DNA from: Euglena gracilis | Taxonomy: Eukaryota > Euglenida > Euglenophyceae > Euglenales | Direction: 5' to 3' | DNA: 64,000 nucleotides | Assembly: GCA_039621445.1 (NCBI GenBank) | Contig: CP154956.1 | Span: forward strand, 8,741,443 to 8,805,442 | Shown: piece after piece, positions 10,591-23,256 of the stretch | Numbering within the stretch: position 1 is the stretch's first letter | How the letters are laid out: every line of letters starts with the position of its first letter | Translations under genes and position numbers: made by a program | Notes under the pieces: model-generated | What the model saw: only the letters and a program-made list of their open reading frames with translations | What the model was told of the DNA's origin: nothing | Databases searched by the model: none

Positions 10591-10934
10591 CCAAGGATGG
10601 CGGTTATTCCAACCGAGTTCAAACCAGCCCCCCCCCCCTCTCAATGTGTCCATATTCTATGGCCATTTTCCTTGAATTGATAAATTCGGCTGAAATTCCC
10701 AAATATATAGCCCCCACTTAATTTTTAGCCAGGGATTTGCAAAGTACTCTCCCCATGTCAAATTTATGTCTTATAATATGATTTATGTCTTTGTTATATA
10801 TAAATTCATATTTGTGTTTGTGTGCATATGCAAATATCCATAACATAAGTATACATATGTGTGCATTTATATGCAAATACAGCATACACATGTTGCTGCA
10901 TGCACTTCTGCTTGTCTGCCTTTTCTCATCGCAG

Positions 10935-11064
10935 TCCCCTCCCCCTCCTCCTCCCCCCGGGCCGGGGCGGCATGCACGTCATCATCAAGGCCGGCGACCA
11001 GCACTTCCTCATCGTGAGGCACAAGGCGCGGGCGTGCGTCATCGTGGTGGACCGGTACAGCGGG
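10935..11064 (+). CDS. SAC gene exon 1 (ATG at 10972)
   Basis: Follows TTTTCTCATCGCAG. The first ATG (10972) opens MHVIIKAGDQHFLIVRHKAR, then ACVIVVDRYSG, matching the N-terminal SAC strand that ends in an 'IDRxxG' turn. 10935-10971 would be 5' UTR. The 3' end is uncertain: GTACAG at 11055 (phase 2) or GGCCAG at 11065 (phase 0). The frame stops at TGA 11083. Confidence 0.7.
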
Positions 11065-11922
11065 GGCCAGGCTCCAGTCAGCTGATGGTGCCCTGGGGGG
11101 GGGGGGGGGGCTGGATAGGCGATTGAACTAAAGACCCGTTGTTGTGTTGAACAAGTGGCGGGTTGGATTTGGTGAGTATGGATGGCGAGATTCCTATTGC
11201 CCCCTCCCCCAGAGCAATATGTGTGGCCAGGGCTCTCCGCCAATCAGGGAGAGGGGGTTTCAGATTGGCAGTTGGACTTCACAGGGGGGGGGGCGTTACT
11301 GTGTTGTTATCACAGTCGTTTTGCACGGCATGCCATTACATGTCATGCATAACGTGTGTGACCTGCCTCCATCTCATGCATGGTCACAGGGCAACGCCCC
11401 GAAAGGAAGCCTGCCAGGGATCTGTGCCACCACGCATGCTACGGCCAGGACTTATTCGACTCCATGGATGAGGTCCAGCCTGAATCGCCCAATGATTCAT
11501 CACGTGGACATCCCATGCTGGCACCCGAATTCAGGACGGAGATTTTTTTTAAAGTTTCATGACCCAGGGCCGGGGAGGGGGGGGGTGGGTGGGTGGGTCC
11601 AGCCGAGACCCCCCCTGGGTGGGGGGTCAGGCTGAGTGGGTGCTGGAGGCGGGGTTTTCCTCTATTTTCGGCCTAAAGTGCGAGAAATTTTTCTGGACCC
11701 CAAAATCGAGCCCCCCAAAAGTGGGTCCCAGAGCCCCCCCCCCCCCCACAAGGGGGTCTGGAACCCCCCCCTGGATCCTAAAAAAAAAAACTGACTCAGG
11801 AAGACATCAACACCATAGCCATAGGCGCAGATTAATCCTCAAAAGATAGATCAGAACTTCCTGACATTTTCCAAAACAAAGGAATTGTGTTCTTCATTTG
11901 TTTGATTGCATGTTGAGTATTA

Positions 11923-12082
11923 CCCCCCCCCCCCCCGGGAAACTGTCATGCCCGAGAACCTGTCAGGGTCCCGCCCGGGAAACTGTCAGGGTCCCCGGTG
12001 CTGGCCAACCTGTCAGTATAGTAAGTTGTCAGGGTCCCCGGTACTGGTCAACCTGTCAGGTGACAGTTTCCCAGGGGGGGGG
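11923..12082 (+). repeat. repeat family D copy 2 (MITE-like)
   Basis: Begins C-run + GGGAAACTGTCATG and ends TGACAGTTTCCCAGGGG, so the termini are inverted repeats. Internal CCTGTCAGGGTCCC words match 4961-5098 in reverse complement. TA dinucleotides flank both ends (11921-11922 and 12083-12084), which could be a target duplication. Confidence 0.7.
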
Positions 12083-12289
12083 TAGGTATATTCTTGTGTA
12101 TTATCTTCCTTTCCACAATGTGATAGCTACCCATCCCCTGGAAACTATCATGGTCTCAACATGGCTTCTCTTTTAGGAAGTTCGCACCCCGAGGGGTGCG
12201 AATTTAAATAGTCCCTCCCCTGGGGGTGCTATAGGCAGGCAGGAGGGTGGGGCAAACACAATCACTTAGCCACTGGCCGACCCCCTCTC

Positions 12290-12412
12290 CCCCCGGGGGT
12301 GACTGGTTTTTTCAGAGTGACTGACTGGTTTTTGGCCCGCACCCACTCCCCCCGGGTGGGGGGTGGTTGGCAAAAATCCCCTGAAGTGACCTGGTGCCAG
12401 TTTCTTTTTTGA
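12290..12412 (+). repeat. repeat family A, 3' fragment
   Basis: GGTGACTGGTTTTTTCAGAG, TGACTGACTGGTTTTTGGCC, TTGGCAAAAATCCCCTGAAG and TGACCTGGTGCC match family A words at 6627-6665, 37495-37620 and 57230-57590. Confidence 0.6.
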
Positions 12413-12715
12413 CATTTTCCCCCTTTCGTGGTCAATTTGGCTTGGCCAGCAGGCTCCAGGACCCAAAACCAACCCCCCAGGGTCGGTTTTGGTGTGCCTT
12501 GTGCTATGGGATACCTGTTATGTGCAGGTCCTCCCCCCCCCAAGGTTGTAAAGAAGCCCGGTGTGAACGTGCCAGGGTTCCACCCTGAGAAATGGCTCCT
12601 CGGTATTCGAGTACAGGCCGAAGTCCGGTGACAGTTTCTTTGGGGGGGGGAGTCGGGATGACAACATCTGTATGTCTACGCCCAAACACGGCCCTTTCCC
12701 GCGCTCCCAACCCAG

Positions 12716-12805
12716 GCGATGAGCCACGTTCTGCAAGCTGTGGGGCACGCGGACGTTGTGAAGCAGGTGGCGGCCGTGCTGGGGTACGTGGTGGTCGGCT
12801 TCGAG
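12716..12805 (+). CDS. SAC gene exon 2
   Basis: Acceptor CCAACCCAG (12707-12715), donor GAG|GTGTGT (12806). Thirty codons: AMSHVLQAVGHADVVKQVAA then VLGYVVVGFE. This matches the SAC N-terminal 'hhGhhhLhxG' strand. Phase 0 at both ends. An alternative nonconventional start at 12737 (after CTGCAAGC) would join exon 1 at 11054. Confidence 0.75.
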
Positions 12806-12939
12806 GTGTGTGCTGTCGGCCGGCGCCAGGTAACATGAAGCTGGGGACAGGCTCATGTGGAGAGGCACCACACATTAGGATGGGGTGTGTGACTACGCAT
12901 TGTCCTGGTTAACGGGCACAACCCTTTTTGTAGATAACC

Positions 12940-13290
12940 CCCCCAAATAATACCCCCGAGGGTATTATTTTTTCGCCCGAAGTCCCGGCCCAAGGGGGGG
13001 GGTATTATTTTGGGGGGGGTTATAGCCCCCAAAATTCTCGAAATTTTTTCGAAGTCCCGTAGGAGCCAAAATAGCGCCAAAACCCCCCTTTGGGTCATTT
13101 TCCATTTTTTTGGAGGTCAGATGATCCAGAAAAGTTGTTTTTTTCATAATTTGTTGTCAGAAATTGTGACCTTTTACCTACATTTCAGGTCAAAATCCGG
13201 GCCTTCGGCCCGAAACCGGGGGGGGGGGGTATTATTATTATCGCCGAAGTCGGACCCCGAGGGGGGTGGTATTATTTGGGAGGAGGGTTT
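12940..13290. repeat. repeat family F copy (GGGGGTATTATTTGGGG units)
   Basis: Imperfect units of G-run + TATTATTT + G-run alternating with GAAGTCCCGG. Analogous to 55940-56370, where the core is TTTTATATTTGG. Confidence 0.55.
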
Positions 13291-13814
13291 ACTGTTTTGC
13301 ATGTTTTTTTGATGACCAAATTTTAAAAAATTTCACAATACCGCATGTCCCATATCTGATTTCTTTCCTCTCCCCCCATTGTCCAATGACTGGGTTTTGT
13401 CCAACAACTCCTGCCCCTCCGTCAGATGCATACTTTTAGAATACGATGTTGCACCCATAATCATGGGAAGAATTGCGTGACCTTTTTTTTTTTTTGCATT
13501 TTCAGAAAAGATTTGTTTTTGGATCTTGTTTTGTATTACCAAATGGCTGAAATTTTCCAAAACGTCGCAAAAGAGCCAATAGCCCCCCTCAAAGGTGGTT
13601 TCAAATGCCAAAAATGGTTTGTGGCGGGGCTTTTTAAAAATGGTGAACCATTTTTTTTGGCCATTTTGGCCTCCTTTTTTGGTCAACTTGGGTCACTTTT
13701 TGTCCAGCTTTGGTCTTTTTAAAGCCACTGTTTGCTTTTTTTTTGGCCACTGTTGCCCATTCTTTGGCCACCTTCAACCATTTCTGGGACGCCCCCCCCC
13801 CCCACGCACTGCAG

Positions 13815-13889
13815 GGGCTGCTGCTGGTCGCCAACACGGTGAAGGCGACCGGCTGGTTCCCTGGCCCCCGCGAGCACGTCGTCCACACC
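13815..13889 (+). CDS. SAC gene exon 3
   Basis: Acceptor CGCACTGCAG, donor ACC|GTGACC. Twenty-five codons: GLLLVANTVKATGWFPGPRE then HVVHT. With exon 2 this gives LGYVVV..GLLLVANTVKATG, the typical SAC 'hhGxYLhhhTxxxxVGxhxG' segment. Phase 0 at both ends. Confidence 0.8.
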
Positions 13890-15962
<2,073 letters not shown>

Positions 15963-16051
15963 GAGGGGCATGGTGTTTCTTCCTGTAGGATCCCCGCAAT
16001 CCGACGGGTCGTGCAACAACTCCACAGCCAACCCAGCACAAGCTTTAGCTA
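15963..16051 (+). CDS. SAC gene exon 4 (boundaries approximate)
   Basis: In-frame peptide ..GHGVSSCRIPAIRRVVQQLH then SQPSTSFS. The 'IPAIRR' fits the SAC 'hIPL' strand after the exon 3 segment. Acceptor options are AG at 15962, 15965 or TGTAG at 15988. The end is TA|GTCTTA (16052), in phase with exon 5 at 17004, or earlier at 16021 or 16030 by the CAG rule. The frame stops at TAG 16050-16052 if unspliced. Confidence 0.55.
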
Positions 16052-17003
16052 GTCTTATCACAGGTCCCACTGCCATGTTCAAAAATTGTCGTCTTCCCAT
16101 CATCGTTGTGCTGGTTGCATGCATTCACGTGGTATATTTGTGCGTTGTTGTTTTGTGTTGCTGTGTGTCACATTTGTTTGATTTAGTCCGTGACTGCAAT
16201 GTTTTTTATAGATGAGGAATGATTTCTTTTTACAGCTGAAACGTCTCTTAATTCTGACAGGTTTCTGACAGTTCAATTTATTTTCTACAAATTGTCAAGT
16301 GTTGAACCTCCCTCACCCGCCCAGGAAACTTGTGCTCGCCAGCCTAGCTTTGAAGCCAGCCTGGTGCTCAAACTTCCTCTGCATCTGCCGATTTGTTTGA
16401 AGCCATTTTTTCTGGGGGCGGGTGTGCAAAAGGGTGAAGTGCTTGTCAAGCGGTTGTTCGCAAGGAATTCCTCTTCTCAAGTCCCAATTTCGTCCATCTT
16501 CGTCGGTGTACTTGCCCAGGTGCCTTTTTTTGGGAACCTCAGGAGTTTTTTTTAATTTCTTTCACAAATGTTCTTTTCCCCCACCTTCTAACCACCGACA
16601 TCTCGTTAAGGTATTGCACCACTACCCTCCTCTCCCTGCGGTTTCAGCTTGTCCGTTGTTTTCTGCCTGTTTTTTTTTCCCCAGCCGAAGAAATTCTGGC
16701 AAAGCACCAAAAACTTTAAAAACAGCAGTAAAGATGTCAAAAAATGATGGGGTTTTTGGAGTTTTTTTTTTGGCAGGGTTCAAGAGTTGTCACCTGCTTT
16801 TTTGGGCAATTGTCCCGTCCCATAAACAGCTCACTGGTCAGGGGGGGGGTGGGGGGGCTAGGCGACGAGCCAGCCCAAATTTCTCGCCCCAACCAAGCAG
16901 CCCGCTCTGAGGCACCTCCACGGAGGGGCCATCTGCTGTGTCCAATGCCCGGCCACTCAGCCCACAGCACGGCACAGCACAGCCCCCCCCCCTGACCATC
17001 CAG

Positions 17004-17150
17004 CCCGGTCCTGTCCCGCCGCCCCGCAGACGACGGGGCGTCGTACGCGTGGCTGGCCCAGGACCGGGCCACCGCCAAACGGCTCCGCTCCATGCAGTGG
17101 GAGAACACGTCGTTCTATTGCGAGACGCTGGGCCGGGGCGGGAGGGGCCA
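17004..17150 (+). CDS. SAC gene exon 5
   Basis: Peptide includes RRPADDGASYAWLAQDRATA, then KRLRSMQWENTSFYCETL. 'SFYCE' is the SAC 'FYFS' strand that precedes DLTN. Acceptor choices are CATCCAG (17003) or CCCCGCAG (17029). Donor is CA|GTGAGG (17151), in phase with exon 6 at 17396. Alternatively the exon ends at 17145, with intron GGCCAG.. to ..CTGCCGCC (17471). That gives SFYCETLGRGGR-DLTN, closer to family length. Confidence 0.75.
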
Positions 17151-17395
17151 GTGAGGCCCTGGGGGCCCGGCTGGATTTCAATGCAAGGTCCCCCGGGGGG
17201 TCACCCATGTGACCCTCCGGGGGTCATTTGTGTCAGCCACCCAACTCTGGGGGGGGGGGGCTCGGTGGGACCCACTTTTGGGGGTCAATTCCAAGATTGT
17301 TGAGAAAGATTGAGAATTTTTTTTGTTCCGCCCCGCACCAAAAATGAAAGGAACCTCCCCTTTCTGGGCAGGTTCATTTGCCCCCCCCCCCCCAG

Positions 17396-17528
17396 GTCAG
17401 CAGCTTATTACCCCCCAGCATGCCCCAATTCGGCGTCCTCCGTCCGTCCCCCTGCCTCCCGCTCTGCCGCCGACCTCACTAATTTCTGGCGCGCCAATTT
17501 CACGAAGACGATGGACGGGGAACTAAAG
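17396..17528 (+). CDS. SAC gene exon 6 (DLTN motif)
   Basis: Core peptide AADLTNFWRANFTKTMDGEL-K, ending AAG|GTGCTC. 'DLTN' is a SAC hallmark. A conventional acceptor at 17395 would add a Ser/Pro-rich stretch. A nonconventional acceptor would start the exon at 17472. Confidence 0.75.
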
Positions 17529-17639
17529 GTGCTCACCTGACTGTTGGAATCCTGCTTGTCCCAGTGGACTGCCTTTTTGTATTTTTTTTTAGCAAGGGTG
17601 TCTGTTGGCGAGTCAGCAGTTTTTTATTATTATTGTTGA

Positions 17640-17671
17640 ATGATATATATATATATGTGTGTGTGTGTGTG

Positions 17672-17705
<34 letters not shown>

Positions 17706-17709
17706 ATCT

Positions 17710-17761
<52 letters not shown>

Positions 17762-18095
17762 ATATATATATATATATATATATATAAGTAGAATATATGT
17801 ACATTATATATATTGTATATATAATATATATAATATGTTACATAATATATACATATGTTATGTGAAATTTTATATTAATATATTATTTATAATATATATA
17901 TATATGTATATATTAGATATTATATATAACATATAATACATATATATTTATATAATATACATAATATATATTATATATATTATGTATATTATATATTGTA
18001 TATTCTATATATACACATAAAAATGAGAGATATAATACATATAATGTACATATACATATACATACATAAAATATACATATATGTATATTTAAAGA
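17640..18095. repeat. (TA)n/(GT)n/(CA)n island in intron 6
   Basis: Alternating TATATA, GTGTGT and CACACA followed by AT-rich ATAATATATA to about 18095. No coding potential. Confidence 0.9.
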
Positions 18096-18483
18096 GTTGT
18101 ACAACCACCTGCGTTTACCCGATGCTTTTTCACTTCACTTTCACGACCCCAACGTTTTCTCACCCCAAAGTTGGTCCACCCAAAGGTGTCATTTATATGC
18201 AGATTTATGGTCAAAAGCCAAACAAACCATAAACATATGTGGTCCCAACCCACCCATGAGTGGAATCGGACGTGACTTTGTTCTTTGTGTGGAACGAACT
18301 ATGGAATGAAGGAGTATGGCTAATAGCTGAGGAGGCGCAATAAGACTAACTCTGGCATGCCATTAATTTTGGCTTCCAAGGCATCTAGGGATTGGGGAGT
18401 GGCATTCCCTTGACGACCGTTCCGGCCCCAGTTGTGTAGCTGGTCTGTGTCATGCCAGAGCACCCTGCCCTTCTCCATCGCAG

Positions 18484-18575
18484 CCCGCCAAGTCCCTGGC
18501 GCCTGAGTTCCAGTGGAACGAGCACCTGGCCCGCCCTTTCATTGCACTGGGGATGTCTGACCTCTGCCCTGTTAT
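18484..18575 (+). CDS. SAC gene exon 7 (WN motif)
   Basis: Acceptor TCTCCATCGCAG. Peptide PAKSLAPEFQWNEHLARPFI, then ALGMSDLCPV. 'FQWNEHL' is the SAC 'hhWNxxLL' motif, and 'CPV' is the start of the 'PxhxGF' strand. The listed end (GTTAT|GGCCAG) joins exon 8 at 19570 to give CPVILRGL. A conventional alternative ends at 18589 (C|GTTTAC) and joins 19599. Confidence 0.8.
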
Positions 18576-18879
18576 GGCCAGGGCCTTCCGTTTACTGCTC
18601 TCCCAGCAGCAGCTCCCAATTCTCATTCTGTTCCGCGAACACATTATGTGCAATATGTGTCCCTTTGACTGAGGAGGTGTGATGACAATGTGATTTTGAC
18701 GCTTCAGTGTCTGTCACGCCAGTTTGAAGGTGCATATTTAAACCAATCAATAAAAATTTATTTTCTACAATGCCTGAACGTACCCAAAAAAATCCAGCAT
18801 TTTTGGTTGCTGTATGTTTCAAAATGTATTGCATTTTCATGTTTTCATTTTCATGTAACAAATTATGTCCCCCCCTCAG

Positions 18880-19034
18880 GCAGGAATTTTTTTTTAAGTT
18901 TGGACCCGGGGGGGGGGTATGTGGAGAGGTCCGCCGGACACCAGCCCCCAAGGGGTTTGTGGGTCTTTGTGCGGGGTTTTGACCATTCTTGGCCCAAACA
19001 TCGACCCCCCATCCCCGGATCCCCTGGGGCAGGG
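18880..19034. other. intron 7 G/C-run sequence
   Basis: G/C homopolymer runs and GGACACCAGCC; no exon. It leads into repeat family B copy 2. Confidence 0.5.
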
Positions 19035-19400
19035 GGGGGGGGGGAAGCAATGTGGACCCTCAAAAAATGTGACCAAAAATCTGCAAAACCCCCCAAAAAC
19101 CTTAAATAAACACAAAAAAGCAATTCGAATGTAAAATCCTTCAGCCCCAGAATTAACACTTTCTGCTGGAGAGAGCTTAGCAAAATTTTCGTTCCCTCGA
19201 GGAAGATTTCTTTTCATTTTGCATAAAAAAGAGCATTTTGTTGACCAAAATGCAAAAATGAAAAAAAAATGACACCATTTTTGGTCTCGGGGGAAAATTG
19301 GGGCCAAAACAAGGAAAGTTTTCACATTCAAAAGAATTTCCCAGCAAAAATCAATCCAAAAATTCTGGGAGAAAAGCACAGAAAGCGCGAATTTTGCCAA
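19035..19400 (+). repeat. repeat family B copy 2
   Basis: Words CCTCAAAAAATGTGACC, TTTTGCATAAAAAAGAGCA, TTTTTGGTCTCGGGGGAAAA and TTTCCCAGCAAAAATC match 10226-10590 in order. Confidence 0.75.
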
Positions 19401-19569
19401 AATCGAAAAACACAAAAATGACGTTAAAAAACGCCTTTTCGCCTCCCCCCCCCCCGCCATAGGGTTACCCCCTGAGTGGGTGGGGAACCCCATCCCCTCC
19501 CCGGTCTTGAAAAATCCCTTCCCCCCAATGAACATTGACCGTTTCCTGCCACGTTTGGACCCTGCCCCC

Positions 19570-19718
19570 ACTGCGCGGGCTGTGCACCAGCTGGCCAGTG
19601 GCGGGGGCCACCGGGGCTACCGCCACCTGTACGTACCTCATGCGCCAGTCCAACGTCCACCCGGGGCCCAGGTTCCTGGCCCGAGGCTTGAGGAGTGCTG
19701 GCCGCTTGGTTGGGGCAG
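19570..19718 (+). CDS. SAC gene exon 8 (RRSR/RG-like segment)
   Basis: Peptide ..TYLMRQSNVHPGPRFLARGL, then RSAGRLVGA. It aligns with the SAC 'LISRRSRxRAGTRYxRRGhDxxGxVAN' segment. Donor GCAG|GTGTGTG (19719) runs straight into a GT repeat. One G is carried over to make GCT with exon 9. Confidence 0.85.
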
Positions 19719-19960
19719 GTGTGTGTGTGTGTGTGTGTGTGTTGTGTTTTTGTTGTGTGTTGTGTGTTCTGTGTGTTGTGTGTTGTGTTGTTATGTGTGT
19801 GTGCATGTGTGTGTGTATGTGTGTGTGTGTGTGTGTGTGTGTTGTGTGTGTGATGCTGAGTGTTGGCGTGTGCACACGCACTTGTGCCCGCGCTCACGCG
19901 TGCTCGTGTGTGTGCGTGCGAACGTGCGTTGGTGTGCGCACGTTTGTGCTTGTGTTTGCT
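19719..19960. repeat. (GT)n-rich stretch beginning at the exon 8 donor
   Basis: GTGTGT and TGTGTTG units extend from the first base of the intron. Confidence 0.9.
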
Positions 19961-20094
19961 TGCTGGTTGCCTTCTGTATTGCGTTTTGTTGGTTCCTTTC
20001 CCCTGGCCGATTTTGTGGCATCCTGTGTGCCCGGCTAGCAATCATTTGCAAAGGGGCTGGCATGTGCAGGGTTTTGGGGCGGGATTCAAACAGC

Positions 20095-20190
20095 CGTATA
20101 TATGTATATATATGTATGTATGTATATATATATATATACATATACATATACATATATATGTGTATATATATGTATATATATATGCATATA
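20095..20190. repeat. (TA)n/TATG microsatellite
   Basis: TATATATG/CATATA alternation in intron 8. Confidence 0.9.
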
Positions 20191-20313
20191 GACATCAACT
20201 TTTTGTTCAATGTGCTGGGACAATTTTGCATTTACTCCACGTTCCAAGAAGTATATCTGCAGAAAAGGACTCTTTTTCTGAATCTCTGGTACCTGCAAAC
20301 TCCCCCTCCACAG

Positions 20314-20425
20314 CTAACGAATATGAATGCGAGCAGCTCGTGTACCGGCCGGACCCTAGCGTAGCGGTGCCCGGCAGCGGCCAGTACCTCTGGGCGCACT
20401 ATGTGTGGCACCGCAGCCACGCCCT
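20314..20425 (+). CDS. SAC gene exon 9 (N-x-E-x-EQ motif)
   Basis: Acceptor CCCCCTCCACAG. Peptide ANEYECEQLVYRPDPSVAVP, then GSGQYLWAHYVWHR.. This is the SAC 'VANxVETEQ' strand followed by 'SFVQxR'. The end is uncertain. CCCT|GTGCTT (20426) keeps phase with exon 10, but an immediate HR|GSVPV junction would match the family better. Confidence 0.8.
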
Positions 20426-20914
20426 GTGCTTCACCCTTTTTTTATATGTGAACACCACCCCGTCATCCCGTGAACGCTTCTCTGGGGCTCACTCTGTGAA
20501 CAAGGTTTTTTTTTGAAGCCGGAAGATCCCCCGGGGAGGGAGCTCTGGGGTCGATCCCCTTCCCTGGGTACGCCAAGAATTGCCAAAAATGATAGGAAAG
20601 TGAGCTTTTTACCCCTTCAGGTGGATTTGAAAATGTTGTCCAGACCCCCATGTATTTATGTGTTTAGAAATTCATTTATTTCTGCATATATTTACATATT
20701 TATATATTTATATGTAAAATTGGATAAACCCTCATAATTTATATAAATTCATTTTTTTGTGTTTGTATATTATACATAGTTTTTTCCATACGTGTATATT
20801 TATATATTTATGTATTTTTTCAGAAAGGGTCAAACATGGATGAAAACCGGGGCACCCCTCCCTCAGGGGTCCCCACCGTGAGCCTTGTCTGGGATGGGCA
20901 TGCTGCCACGCAAG

Positions 20915-21036
20915 CGGTGTTCCACCTTTTCGTAACCGGCGGCGGGGGTGTGCCGGGGGCTCCGTGCCGGTGGCGTGGCAGTCGGTGGTGAAGGCCGGGG
21001 TGGAAGTGTGCCAGCTGGCCCCGCAGCCCTACGACG
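20915..21036 (+). CDS. SAC gene exon 10 (GSVPVAW motif)
   Basis: Peptide core GSVPVAWQSVVKAGVEVCQL then APQPYD, ending G|GTGTGC (21037). 'RGSxPhxWxQ' is one of the most conserved SAC motifs. The conventional acceptor CGCAAG (20914) adds about 12 unfamiliar residues in front, so the 5' boundary is doubtful. Confidence 0.75.
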
Positions 21037-21535
21037 GTGTGCGCCGCCTTGCCTTCCAAGGCCGAGCAAATGCCGAGCAAATGATGAGCAAATGCTCTGG
21101 AATGGCAGGTTGGTTGCCTCCCCGAGGCTGCACGGGAATCCCCGAAACCCTATGGGTGGTGGGGCCATCCCCCCCCCCCCCAACCCACCCCCCCTGTTGG
21201 TTTGGGGGGTCTGACCCCCCTTCACCAGGCCTTTCTGTACAGCCCTGCCCCCCCCCCCATGGTTGACATCCGTCTCCCATTTGTGGCACCCTCATTGTGC
21301 ACACCTGGTTCAATCCTTTGTGCATGCGGTACACATTGCACCCATCATTTGGAATGAAAAAAAGCAGGGCGAGTCCTTTCTGAGGTTTCAAAGGGGGGGG
21401 TCAGGATGTCAGCCAGCCCATCATTTTTCCAGCCAGCCCAAATTTTCTACCCGCGGAGACTTACCCTCGAGGGCGAGAGCATTGCAGCCAACTGCTCGCC
21501 TCCTTCCCCCTCCCCGTCCCCTCCCCACCCCGCAG

Positions 21536-21611
21536 ACGTCCCCGCCTATTGGCAGCATATCTGGAAGCGGCACAACACTGACAACGTCTGCTGTGATTGG
21601 GGTGGCGCTCC
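21536..21611 (+). CDS. SAC gene exon 11
   Basis: Acceptor CCCACCCCGCAG. Peptide DVPAYWQHIWKRHNTDNVCC, then DWGGA. It matches the SAC 'xAHFxxLxxxYGxhxxhNLh' helix just before VNLL. Donor CC|GTGGGA (21612) keeps phase 2 with exon 12. Confidence 0.75.
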
Positions 21612-21909
21612 GTGGGATATTCCGCTGAAAAGAGGAACATTGAGAGGAGCAAGGGTTGATGTCTTCTCCAGCCAGTGTGCACATGTGTGTGTTTGTGTGT
21701 CTGTGTGCTTTCACGCGTGTTTGCGCGCGCGTGTGTGCACATGTATGTGTGCAATGTCGATGGGTGGACGGTGCCTCCAAAGTCCCGGCATGGCGTCAAT
21801 TTACTGGGTGGCACAGCCAAATCCACACCGTTGGGCTACAGCTTTTTGCCCCCCCCCCCACCCCGGCACAGCCCACACCCCCTGCCCTGCCTGAGGGGCG
21901 CCCGCCCAG

Positions 21910-22036
21910 CCGCGTCAACCTCCTCCGGCAGAACGCCGCGACGCCGCAGACCAACCCGAACAGCCCGCTGCAGTTCCCCCCGCCACTGCACCTGCCCCAG
22001 CCCGGCCGGCAGCGGCGCCGCAGCTGTACCCAGGAG
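21910..22036 (+). CDS. SAC gene exon 12 (VNLL strand and start of an insertion)
   Basis: Acceptor GCCCGCCCAG, donor GAG|GTGTGC. Peptide PRVNLLRQNAATPQTNPNSP, then LQFPPPLHLPQPG and a basic RQRRRSCTQE. 'VNLL' is the SAC core strand; what follows is an Asn/Pro-rich then basic insertion. Confidence 0.8.
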
Positions 22037-22050
22037 GTGTGCCCGCGCAT

Positions 22051-22059
<9 letters not shown>

Positions 22060-22096
<37 letters not shown>

Positions 22097-22261
22097 GGGT
22101 GGGGGTGTGGGGGGGTGTGGGTGGGGGGGGGTGTGTGTGTGGGTGGGGGGGGGGTGGGTGGGTGGGTGGGTGGGTGGGTGTGTGTGGGTGGGTGTGTGTG
22201 TGGGTGGGTGGGTGGGTGGGTGGGTGTGGGTGTGTGTGTGTGTGTGTGTGGGTGTGTGGGT

Positions 22262-22303
<42 letters not shown>

Positions 22304-22442
22304 GTGGGTGGGTGGGTGTGGGTGGGTGTGGGTGGGTGTGTGTGTGGGGTGGGTGGGTGGGTGGGTGGGTGGGTGGGTTTGTGTGGGTGGGTGGGTGGGT
22401 GTGCTGTGTGTGCTGTGTGTGTGTGGGTGTGTGTGGGTGTGG

Positions 22443-22491
<49 letters not shown>

Positions 22492-22704
22492 GGTGTGTGG
22501 GTGGGTGGGTGTGTGTGTGTGGGTGGGTGGGTGGGTGGGTGGGTGTGTGTGTGGGTGGGTGGGTGTGTGGGTGGGTGGGTGTGTGTGTGTTTGTGTGTGT
22601 ATTTGGGTGGGTGGGTGGGTGTGTGTGTGTGTGTGTGGGTGGGTGGGTGGGTGGGTGGGTGTGTGTGTGTGTGGGTGGGTGTGTGTGTGTGTGTGTGGGT
22701 GGGT

Positions 22705-22788
<84 letters not shown>

Positions 22789-22800
22789 ACGCGCGCGTGT
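22060..22800. repeat. (GT)n/(GGGT)n array with G-quadruplex potential
   Basis: About 740 bp of GTGTGT interleaved with GGGTGGGTGGGTGGGT blocks (for example 22150-22180, 22200-22225, 22350-22378, 22615-22660), beginning 24 bp after the exon 12 donor. It lies on the transcribed sense strand, so the intron RNA could form G-quadruplexes. Confidence 0.95.
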
Positions 22801-23142
22801 GTGTGTCCGCGTGTGTGTGCTTGGGAGGGTGAGAGGCTGCCCTGGTGGTTGCTGGCCTCAGCAGCACTTCAACAGCCCCCAGGTTCCTGCAGTAAAGGGC
22901 TTTTTTTGCAACATTTATGCTTTTCTCAACGTCTATTCTGACCCATTTTCTTCATTTTACGACGTTTCTGATGATTTCCCCCCCTTGTTTTCTTTGCTTT
23001 ATTCACAGTGCAGAGGATTATTTTGTCGAAGTCGGTCTTCGGGGGAGGGGTCACATTATTTGGGGGGGGGTCATCCGGCGCCAACCCACAGAGCTCGCTC
23101 GGGTGGCGGGGGCAAGCTTAATCCTCTCTCCCTGGCTCGCAG

Positions 23143-23256
23143 CCCACCGACCTCCTGGTCTTGGGCGGGGACAGCCTCTCCGCGGCCCACACCCCAGTGG
23201 ACCCGTCCGCTGCCGTCGACCTGCTTGTCCTGGACATACCCACTGTGGAGCCCGTG
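23143..23256 (+). CDS. SAC gene exon 13 (insertion)
   Basis: Acceptor CCTGGCTCGCAG. Peptide PTDLLVLGGDSLSAAHTPVD, then PSAAVDLLVLDIPTVEPV, ending GTG|GTGCCAG. Phase 0 at both ends. It belongs to the extra segment between the SAC VNLL strand and the E..L..F helix. A nonconventional end at 23257 (G|TGCCAG) would join 29461 and add one Glu. Confidence 0.7.

Larger units (their letters stand above)
11065..12715. other. SAC intron 1: repeats, no exon seen
   Basis: Holds G/C homopolymer runs (11095-11110, 11575-11640, 11735-11770), family D copy 2, a perfect palindrome TTCGCACCCCGAGGGGTGCGAA (about 12180-12202) and part of repeat family A (12290-12410, TGACTGACTGGTTTTTGG). Confidence 0.6.

Noticed and set aside
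12180-12202. Perfect GC hairpin TTCGCACCCCGAGGGGTGCGAA as a bacterial terminator
   Set aside because: The window is eukaryotic, no T-tract follows, and the site is inside an intron.
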